A stretch of DNA of 18,094 bases, taken from assembly GCA_045643825.1 (NCBI GenBank), contig JAZRFV010000009.1, positions 1 to 18,094 on the forward strand, read 5' to 3'. Source of the DNA: Scatosoma sp045643825. Lineage in GTDB: Bacteria; Bacillota; Clostridia; Christensenellales; Borkfalkiaceae. Made by a program: the position numbers and the translations under genes. The notes under the pieces were generated by a model that worked only from the letters and a program-made list of their open reading frames with translations, did not search any database and had not been told where the DNA came from. Numbering within the stretch: the stretch's first letter is position 1; each line of letters starts with the position of its first letter. Positions 5,642-11,830 of the stretch are shown one piece after another.

Positions 5642-7432
5642 TTATTGATGAAATTCCGTATCGTCGCCACCAGGAGCCGCACCGCCTTGAGGGCCGCCAG
5701 CCTGTTGGTAGAGTTTCGCAAATACGGGCTGTACGTCTTGCATGAGCTTGTCGTAAGCCGCCTTGATACGATCGTCGTCTTCACTTTCAAGCTCCTTCTT
5801 CGCTGCATCGATTGCCGCATTCAAGGTAGCCTTGTCGTTTTCGTCAAGCTTATCGCCTGCTTCCTTCATCGTTTGTTCTACGGAGAAAATCATACCGTCA
5901 AGCTTGTTCTTGTTTTCTACCTTTTCTTTACGCTTCTTGTCTTCTTCAGCGAACTGTTCCGCTTCCTTTACAGCCTTGTTGATTTCGTCTTCGGAAAGGT
6001 TGGTGGAAGAGGTGATGGTGATATCGGTAGATTTGCCCGTACCCTTATCCTGTGCGGTTACGTGTACGATACCGTTTGCGTCGATGTCGAAGGTAACCTC
6101 GATTTGAGGGATGCCACGAGGAGCGGGTGCAATGCCCGTCAACATGAAGTTGCCAAGCGTTTTGTTGTCTTTGCAGAACTCACGTTCACCCTGCAATACG
6201 TGGATGTCAACGCTCGTCTGGTTGTCAGCCGCGGTCGAGAAGATTTGGCTCTTCTTTACAGGGATCGTGGTGTTTCTTTCAATGATACGGGTGAATACGC
6301 CACCGAGCGTTTCAATACCGAGAGACAAAGGCGTTACGTCCAAAAGAAGCACGTCTTTCACTTCGCCCGTCAAAACGCCGCCTTGTACAGCTGCACCGAT
6401 TGCAACGCATTCGTCAGGGTTGATGCCCTTGAAGGGTTCTTTACCGGTTACTTCCTTAACCTTTGCAACAACTGCGGGCATACGGGTAGAACCACCAACA
6501 AGGATTACCTTGTCGATATCGCTGTAGGAAAGCCCTGCGTCGCGCATAGCCGCTCTCATAGGAGCAACCGTTCTGTCCAAAAGATCAGCGGTCATCGCTT
6601 CAAACTTTTGCTTCGTAATGGTTACGTCAAGGTGTTGAGGGCCTTCTGCACTCATGGAAATGAAGGGAAGGTTTACGTTGGTCGAGCTCATACCCGACAA
6701 TTCAATCTTCGCCTTTTCAGCCGCTTCCTTCAAACGTTGCATCGCCATCTTGTCCTTGGAAAGGTCGATTGCGTGGGATTTCTTGAATTCGTCTACGAGG
6801 TAAGCGATAATTTTGTTATCCCAGTCGTCACCACCGAGCTTCGTATCGCCGTTGGTTGCAAGAACCTCGAATACGCCATCGGAAATTTCAAGGATGGAAA
6901 CGTCGAACGTACCACCACCAAGGTCGTAGATCATAACCTTACCGCCCTTATCCTTGTCAAGGCCGTATGCAAGCGCCGCTGCCGTAGGCTCGTTGATAAT
7001 ACGAAGAACGTTAAGGCCAGCAATTTTACCTGCGTCTTTCGTTGCTTGACGTTGGCTGTCCGAGAAGTATGCAGGGCAAGTGATAACCGCTTCGGTTACC
7101 TTTTGACCGAGATATGCTTCTGCATCCGCCTTCAATTTCGCAAGCGTCATTGCGGAAATTTCTTGAGGGGAATAATCCTTATCGTCAATTTTTACTTTAT
7201 AATCGGAACCCATGTGACGTTTAATCGAGATAATGGTTTTGTCGGGGTTAGCAACTGCTTGACGCTTTGCCGCCTGACCAACCACACGGGACCCGTCCTT
7301 TTGGAAGGAAACAACCGAAGGGGTAGTTCTCGAACCTTCTGCGTTTGCGATAACGACGGGTTCACCGCCTTCCATAACTGCTACACAAGAGTTGGTAGTA
7401 CCAAGGTCGATACCAATAACTTTACCTGCCAT
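5642..7432 (-). CDS. dnaK: Chaperone protein DnaK (Hsp70)
   Basis: DnaK is the ATP-driven cytosolic Hsp70. The 596-residue product has the phosphate-1 motif IGIDLGTTNS (6-15), phosphate-2 YDLGGGTFDVSIL (169-181), adenosine motif VGGSTRMPA (312-320), the interdomain linker DVLLLDVTPLSLGIETLGG (360-378), a beta substrate domain and a helical lid ending in a Gly/Ala-rich tail (DDTEFHQ). The insertion found around residues 80-100 in Gram-negative DnaK is absent, as in Gram-positive homologues. The frame is open upstream to 7537, but the ATG at 7430-7432 is chosen because the protein then begins MAGKVIGIDLGTTN as the family does, and AAGGAGT (7441-7447) is well spaced. Unlike the common hrcA-grpE-dnaK-dnaJ order, the upstream neighbour is an ABC exporter operon, and no CIRCE site is seen. 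Confidence 0.97.
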   Translation of the reverse strand: MAGKVIGIDLGTTNSCVAVMEGGEPVVIANAEGSRTTPSVVSFQKDGSRVVGQAAKRQAVANPDKTIISIKRHMGSDYKVKIDDKDYSPQEISAMTLAKLKADAEAYLGQKVTEAVITCPAYFSDSQRQATKDAGKIAGLNVLRIINEPTAAALAYGLDKDKGGKVMIYDLGGGTFDVSILEISDGVFEVLATNGDTKLGGDDWDNKIIAYLVDEFKKSHAIDLSKDKMAMQRLKEAAEKAKIELSGMSSTNVNLPFISMSAEGPQHLDVTITKQKFEAMTADLLDRTVAPMRAAMRDAGLSYSDIDKVILVGGSTRMPAVVAKVKEVTGKEPFKGINPDECVAIGAAVQGGVLTGEVKDVLLLDVTPLSLGIETLGGVFTRIIERNTTIPVKKSQIFSTAADNQTSVDIHVLQGEREFCKDNKTLGNFMLTGIAPAPRGIPQIEVTFDIDANGIVHVTAQDKGTGKSTDITITSSTNLSEDEINKAVKEAEQFAEEDKKRKEKVENKNKLDGMIFSVEQTMKEAGDKLDENDKATLNAAIDAAKKELESEDDDRIKAAYDKLMQDVQPVFAKLYQQAGGPQGGAAPGGDDTEFHQ

Positions 7433-7448
7433 AATATAACACTCCTTT

Positions 7449-7463
7449 TGCCGTTTTTCGGCA
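7449..7463 (-). other. Small hairpin just upstream of the dnaK ribosome binding site
   Basis: TGCCG (7449-7453) and CGGCA (7459-7463) flank five Ts. On the transcript it sits directly before AAGGAGT. It might tune translation initiation, but a 5-bp stem can occur by chance. Confidence 0.3.
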
Positions 7464-7476
7464 CTGCTTTTTTTGT

Positions 7477-7510
7477 TTACAATTATATGTAACCACCCAA
7501 AACACCCCTT
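7477..7510 (-). promoter_or_regulatory. Candidate dnaK promoter with a palindrome on the -10 box
   Basis: A perfect TATAAT (7482-7487, minus strand) is flanked exactly by TTACA (7477-7481) and TGTAA (7488-7492), so the -10 is the centre of a palindrome. At 17-base spacing the -35 would be AAGGGG (7505-7510), which is poor. It lies downstream of the terminator at 7545-7565, where a dnaK promoter is needed. The promoter call is tentative. Confidence 0.4.
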
Positions 7511-7544
7511 AAACAGCTTTTTATAAAAATTTTTCATAAAAAAA

Positions 7545-7565
7545 GAGGCGGAATATATCCACCTC
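7545..7565. terminator. Bidirectional terminator between the repeat region and dnaK
   Basis: GAGGCGG (7545-7551) and CCACCTC (7559-7565) form a 7-bp stem with one G-T pair around a 7-base AT-only loop. Seven Ts follow on the minus strand (7538-7544) and GATTTTTTT follows on the plus strand. Its likely job is ending transcripts from the ABC exporter operon before dnaK. Confidence 0.75.
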
Positions 7566-7566
7566 G

Positions 7567-7890
7567 ATTTTTTTATTTATATTGTAGATAAAAATGGGGA
7601 TATGCACGAAGCTACCTACAAAAACGGACGATGAGACACTATACTGCGTCCAACGTCAGGTTGGTAAACGCAGAGATGCGAGCAAGCGTTCCGCTTGACC
7701 ATGTATAGAGTGTTATCCTACGTTTTTATATGTTACTACGCATACCACGAAGAGGGCATGCACGCAACTCGTCGTAAATGCATAGATGCGAGCAAGACAA
7801 GGAGTGGCGAGTATGCCGATGGGAGCGTACAAGTAGTACGTGACCGAGGCACACGGAGCCGCGACGCAGTATTGCGACGCATATATGCGT
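7567..7890. repeat. Gene-free stretch with degenerate direct and inverted repeats
   Basis: I find no credible protein here. A 23-base motif occurs at 7664-7686 and 7774-7796 (21 of 23 identical, exactly 110 bases apart, plus strand). A related copy is inverted at 7872-7894, and its GTAAACGCATA start includes the stop codon of the ABC gene. Also present: an 11-bp hairpin with a 3-base bulge (7644-7673), a 6-bp hairpin CAAGCG/CGCTTG (7683-7697), an outer imperfect stem pairing 7636-7644 with 7703-7713, CGTAC/GTACG at about 7827-7841, GCGACGCA repeated at 7861 and 7874, and the perfect palindrome ACGCATATATGCGT (7877-7890). It could be a dispersed intergenic repeat, a decayed element or a structured RNA; the sequence alone does not decide. 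Confidence 0.6.
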
Positions 7891-9903
7891 TTACTCCAAC
7901 TCAAAGGCGCCGGTATAGAGCTGATAATAAGTCCCCTTCATTTCAATCAACTGCTCGTGCGTGCCACGTTCGATAATTTTACCGTGGTCAAGCACCATGA
8001 TTGCATCGGAGTTTTGTACCGTCGACAAACGGTGAGCGATAACAAATACCGTTCTACCGTGCATCAGCTTATCCATACCATCCTGCACCAAGGCTTCGGT
8101 ACGGGTATCAATGGACGAGGTTGCTTCGTCCAAAATCATTACGGGAGGATCCGCAACCGCCGCACGCGCAATCGCCAACAGCTGTCTTTGACCTTGCGAA
8201 AGGTTAGCACCGTTGTTGGTCAACATGGTGTTGTAGCCGTCGGGCAAGCGGGTGATAAAATCGTCCGCGTTCGCGAGCTTTGCCGCCGCAATACATTCCT
8301 CGTCCGTCGCCTCCAAACGCCCGTAACGGATATTATCCATAACCGTACCCGTAAAGAGGTTAGTTTCCTGCAATACCACGCCCAAGGAACGGCGCAGATC
8401 GTCTTTTTTGATCTTATTGACGTTGATACCGTCGTAACGGATTTTACCGTCCGCGATATCGTAGAAACGGTTGATAAGGTTGGTGATGGTCGTCTTACCT
8501 GCACCCGTAGCCCCAACGAAGGCAATCTTTTGACCGGGCTTTGCATACAACGAAACGTCCGTCAAAACTTGCTTTTCAGGTACGTAGCAGAAATCCACCA
8601 TATCCATCACGATATCCCCTTTCAACTCGGTATACGTAATGGTATCGTCCGCCTTGTGGTAATGTTTCCAAGCCCAAAGCCCCGTTCTTTCTTCCGTTTC
8701 GGTGATATTGCCGTCTTCGTCCTTCTTGGCATTGACAAGGGTTACGTAGCCTTCGTCCGTTTCAGGCTGTTGGTCCATTACCTCAAATACACGGCTCGCA
8801 CCAGCCAAACCCATCGCCACCATGGAAATTTGGTGGGACATTTGGTTTACCGTTTGGGTAAATTGACGAGAAATACCAAGGAACGCCACGATCACGCTGA
8901 TACTGAAAGCTTCCAACATCGTACCCGTCTTAAACAACGCCTCAAACCCAACGTTGGTCGCATGCGTTACGCACAAAATACCGCCGACGATAACCAACAA
9001 AACGTAGGTGATGTTACCGATATTGCCCAAAATAGGTCCTAAAATGTTACCAAAGCCATGCGCTTTCGAGCTATCCGTGAACAATTTCTCATTGAGCACG
9101 TCAAATTCTTCCTTTGCCTTTTCTTCGTGGGTGAAAACCTTAACGACCTTTTGGCCCTTCATCATTTCTTCCACAAAGCCTTCCGCACGCCCCAAGGAGC
9201 TTTGCTGTGCTACCATGTATTTCGCACTCTTACCACCGATGGTTTTTACCACAAAGCTCATCGCCATGGTACACAAAAGCACCACAAGGAACAACCAAAT
9301 ACTGTACATGAACATCAACACAACGGAAGCGACCAAAGTGATACAGCTGCTCAAAAGAGTGGGCAAGCTTTGACCGATCAACTGACGCGTAGCGTCCGTA
9401 TCGTTGGTGTAGGCACTCATGATTTCGCCATGCGCGTGCGTATCAAAATACTTAATGGGCAAATTTTGCATCTTTGCGAACATATCCGCACGCAAATGAT
9501 ACATCGTGCCTTGCGTTACGGTCGCCATAATCCTCGTATAAGAGAAGGAAGAAAGGATAACCGTCGCATATACCGTGATCATCATAATCACGAGCTCGAT
9601 CAATCGTTCACGCAAGGGTTCGGTTAACCCTACCCTCATACCTGTCGCTTCGTTAATCGCAAGGGCAGGTTCTAATACGTCACCTACAATCCCTTTCATG
9701 TACACGGCGGAAATCAAACCACCAGCCGCGCTCACCATAAGGAAAATCAATGCAATAATTGCACGAGGTTTATAATATTTAAAAATCGTCTTAATCAATC
9801 TACCCATCGTGCCTTTTTTGATGGCACCCTTGGGTACGGGCATCCCACGGCCACGCATAGGACCACGAGGCATAGGTCTTGAAGGAGTTCTTGCCGTCGA
9901 CAT
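7891..9903 (-). CDS. Heterodimeric ABC exporter, catalytically competent half
   Basis: This is a fused transmembrane/ATPase half-transporter of the ABCB type (670 residues), the relative of BmrD/LmrD/TM288-type subunits; the substrate (drug, lipid or peptide) cannot be told. A basic, Pro/Arg-rich N-tail (1-30) precedes six membrane helices (about 48-350) and a nucleotide-binding domain with Walker A GATGAGKT (464-471), Q-loop VLQE (510-513), signature LSQGQ (568-572, non-canonical G to Q), Walker B VMILDE with catalytic Glu593, and switch His624. An acidic stretch (about 390-425) lies between membrane and ATPase domains. Its ATG overlaps the stop of the upstream half by one base (TAATG), with AAGGAGGTG at 9911-9919, indicating translational coupling and equal production of both halves. 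The stop codon lies inside a repeat motif, and a terminator follows at 7545-7565. Confidence 0.93.
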   Translation of the reverse strand: MSTARTPSRPMPRGPMRGRGMPVPKGAIKKGTMGRLIKTIFKYYKPRAIIALIFLMVSAAGGLISAVYMKGIVGDVLEPALAINEATGMRVGLTEPLRERLIELVIMMITVYATVILSSFSYTRIMATVTQGTMYHLRADMFAKMQNLPIKYFDTHAHGEIMSAYTNDTDATRQLIGQSLPTLLSSCITLVASVVLMFMYSIWLFLVVLLCTMAMSFVVKTIGGKSAKYMVAQQSSLGRAEGFVEEMMKGQKVVKVFTHEEKAKEEFDVLNEKLFTDSSKAHGFGNILGPILGNIGNITYVLLVIVGGILCVTHATNVGFEALFKTGTMLEAFSISVIVAFLGISRQFTQTVNQMSHQISMVAMGLAGASRVFEVMDQQPETDEGYVTLVNAKKDEDGNITETEERTGLWAWKHYHKADDTITYTELKGDIVMDMVDFCYVPEKQVLTDVSLYAKPGQKIAFVGATGAGKTTITNLINRFYDIADGKIRYDGINVNKIKKDDLRRSLGVVLQETNLFTGTVMDNIRYGRLEATDEECIAAAKLANADDFITRLPDGYNTMLTNNGANLSQGQRQLLAIARAAVADPPVMILDEATSSIDTRTEALVQDGMDKLMHGRTVFVIAHRLSTVQNSDAIMVLDHGKIIERGTHEQLIEMKGTYYQLYTGAFELE

Positions 9904-11678
9904 TATTTTGCACCTCCTTCCTCGGTTTCTACGCTCTTTTTCGTTTGCGCTTCGTAGATTTCACGGTAAATATTGCTCGTTTTCAGCAACTCGTCATGCT
10001 TACCGCAAGCCACAATTTTACCGCCGTCCAAAATCAAAATTTTATCCGCATGTTCCACGGAAGCCACACGCTGTGCAATGATAATCTTCGTCGTGTTGGG
10101 GATTTCTTCCGCAAATGCACGGCGAATAAGCGCGTCCGTCTTGGTATCTACCGCCGAGGTAGAGTCGTCCAAAATCAACACCTTGGGTTTACGAAGCAAG
10201 GCTCTTGCAATGCAAAGACGTTGCTTTTGGCCCCCCGAAACGTTGGTACCGCCCTGCTCGATATAGGTATCGTAGCCATCGGGAAAGCTGCGGACAAATT
10301 CATCCGCCTGTGCAAGCTTACACACACGCACGATATCCTCGTCCGTTGCGTTTTCGTCACCCCAACGCAGGTTTTCCTTAATCGTACCCGAGAAGAGTAC
10401 GTTCTTTTGTAATACAATGGACACCTCTTTACGAAGAACATCCAAATCGTAATCCTTTACGTTGACACCGCCTACGTATACGGCGCCCTCCGTCGTATCG
10501 TACAAACGGGGCAACAGCTGGATGAGGGTACTCTTCGACGAGCCCGTACCGCCCAAAATACCAACCGTTTCACCCGAAGCGATTTCCAGGTCAATATCGG
10601 AAAGCGCGTACTTATTTGCCGCCGCCGAATACTTAAAGCTTACGTCCTCAAAACGGATAGAGCCGTCCTTCACCTCTTTTATGCCGTTTTCGGGGCTAAC
10701 GATATCCGATTCCTCCTTCAACACCTCGCTGATGCGTCTTGCCGATTCCAAGGACATAGACAGCATAACGAAAATCATCGAGAACATCATAAGGCAGGAC
10801 AACATTTGTACGCCGTAGGAAATCAAGGTAGAGAGCTGACCAACCTCAAAGCCGTTATACGCTGCCCAGAAATTCGCATCCACGATTGCGTATGCCGAAA
10901 GCACGGAAATGATTACCGCCGCCACGTTGATCGCCAAGGTCATAATGGGGTTGTTGAGTGCGATAATTTTTTCCGCACGGGTAAAGTCGTCGCGCACCTC
11001 CCCTGCCGCTTTGTAGAATTTTTCCTTTTCATATTCTTCACGCACGAAGGATTTTACAACACGGATACCGCCCACGTTTTCTTGTACAGAATTATTGAGC
11101 GCGTCGTACTTTTTAAAAATACGGCGGAAGAAAGGCATAACGATACGCATAATGGTGATCAGCGCCGCCGCCAAGAAGGGTACCGCCAACACAAAAATCC
11201 ACGCAAGTTTCGGGTTCGTCAAGAAACTCATAATAATTGCGAACAGGAATTGAAGGGGTACGCGGATGGCGATACGCAAGCACATTTGGTAGGAGTTTTG
11301 CACGTTGGTAACGTCCGTCGTCAAACGAGTAACGAGGGAGGAGGAAGAAAATTTATCCACGTTGCCAAACGAGAACTTCTGCACGCGATAAAATAAATCG
11401 TGGCGCAAATTTTTCGCAAAGCCACAGCTTGCCGTTGCCGCAAAACGACCTGCCAACACCCCGCTCAAAAGCGAGCAAAGCGCCAACAAAACCAAGATAG
11501 CGGCGTATTTGTAAATTTCTTGCATTAGACTGACGCCGTCCACACTGATAACGGTGATAAGGCGTCCTGCAAACCAGGGAATCAAACACTCGCAAAAAGC
11601 CTCAACCGCCATAAAAATCGGCGTAATCATCGAGGGCTTTTTGTATTCCCTTACGCTTTTTAAAAGAGTTTTTACCAT
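9903..11678 (-). CDS. Heterodimeric ABC exporter, half with degenerate ATP site
   Basis: A 591-residue ABCB-type half-transporter: six membrane helices (about 20-310), then an ATPase domain with Walker A GGTGSSKST (376-384), signature VSGGQ (480-484), Walker B VLILDD where Asp505 replaces the catalytic Glu, and Gln536 in place of the switch His. Those two changes mark the non-hydrolysing site of heterodimeric exporters such as BmrCD, LmrCD and TM287/288. With the partner's LSQGQ signature completing that site, one composite site should be degenerate and the other (partner Walker A/B plus this VSGGQ) active. First gene of the two-gene operon. The start fits the family opening (KTLL.S.REYKK), but the ribosome binding site is weak: AAAAGG is 12 bases away, and a second ATG at 11687-11689 opens only a 5-codon frame. 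Confidence 0.93.
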   Translation of the reverse strand: MVKTLLKSVREYKKPSMITPIFMAVEAFCECLIPWFAGRLITVISVDGVSLMQEIYKYAAILVLLALCSLLSGVLAGRFAATASCGFAKNLRHDLFYRVQKFSFGNVDKFSSSSLVTRLTTDVTNVQNSYQMCLRIAIRVPLQFLFAIIMSFLTNPKLAWIFVLAVPFLAAALITIMRIVMPFFRRIFKKYDALNNSVQENVGGIRVVKSFVREEYEKEKFYKAAGEVRDDFTRAEKIIALNNPIMTLAINVAAVIISVLSAYAIVDANFWAAYNGFEVGQLSTLISYGVQMLSCLMMFSMIFVMLSMSLESARRISEVLKEESDIVSPENGIKEVKDGSIRFEDVSFKYSAAANKYALSDIDLEIASGETVGILGGTGSSKSTLIQLLPRLYDTTEGAVYVGGVNVKDYDLDVLRKEVSIVLQKNVLFSGTIKENLRWGDENATDEDIVRVCKLAQADEFVRSFPDGYDTYIEQGGTNVSGGQKQRLCIARALLRKPKVLILDDSTSAVDTKTDALIRRAFAEEIPNTTKIIIAQRVASVEHADKILILDGGKIVACGKHDELLKTSNIYREIYEAQTKKSVETEEGGAK

Positions 11679-11725
11679 AGTTTTACCATACCTTTTCGGA
11701 TATTATTCGGTGTAAATGCCCCTAT

Positions 11726-11743
11726 CGCGCGGAAACCCGCGCG
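11726..11743 (-). promoter_or_regulatory. GC-rich hairpin in the leader of the ABC exporter operon
   Basis: CGCGCGG (11726-11732) and CCGCGCG (11737-11743) form a 7-bp all-GC stem with a 4-base loop, about 10-27 bases after the predicted transcription start and about 48 bases before the ATG. No T-run follows, so it is not a terminator. It could stabilise the mRNA, bind a regulator as DNA, or affect translation together with the weak ribosome binding site. Confidence 0.5.
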
Positions 11744-11759
11744 GAAGACGGCTAAACCT

Positions 11760-11788
11760 ATTATATTTTCACAAAAATATAATGTCAA
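11760..11788 (-). promoter_or_regulatory. Consensus sigma-70-type promoter of the ABC exporter operon
   Basis: TTGACA (11783-11788), a 17-base AT-rich spacer and TATAAT (11760-11765) on the minus strand. The predicted start is near 11753, giving a leader of about 75 bases. Confidence 0.87.
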
Positions 11789-11794
11789 CCGTTT

Positions 11795-11811
11795 GGGAAA
11801 AAGTTTTTCCC
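11795..11811. promoter_or_regulatory. Palindrome upstream of the ABC operon -35 box
   Basis: GGGAAAAA (11795-11802) and TTTTTCCC (11804-11811) are perfect arms around one base, six bases upstream of the -35. A T-run follows only on the plus strand, so it is a poor terminator for the mannosidase gene read on the minus strand. It may be an operator or an UP-like AT element. No other terminator is evident after the mannosidase. Confidence 0.4.
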
Positions 11812-11830
11812 TTTTTCACCATTTTTTCAT

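Noticed and set aside
7197..7211. TTG start for uvrA at 17211 (five extra residues).
   Set aside because: The ATG at 17196 has a correctly spaced AAAGG and matches family N-termini; the TTG falls at the end of the palindrome with no ribosome binding site. The coordinates meant are 17197-17211.
7433..7537. Longer DnaK start at 7537 adding 35 residues.
   Set aside because: The extension has no family counterpart, begins right at the terminator's T-run and would leave the well-spaced AAGGAGT before the ATG at 7432 unused.
7433..7545. CIRCE heat-shock operator before dnaK.
   Set aside because: GAGTGTTA near the ribosome binding site resembles one half-site, but no matching TTAGCACTC lies nine bases away.
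7695..7976. 93-codon plus-strand frame in the repeat region as a small gene.
   Set aside because: It crosses the repeats and enters the exporter gene on the other strand, has no ribosome binding site, and its arginine-rich translation resembles no protein.
11672..11689. Five-codon upstream frame (MVKLW) before the exporter operon as a leader peptide.
   Set aside because: Its ATG is one base from the only SD-like sequence and the frame seems to come from a small duplication of the real start. Kept only as a possible decoy.
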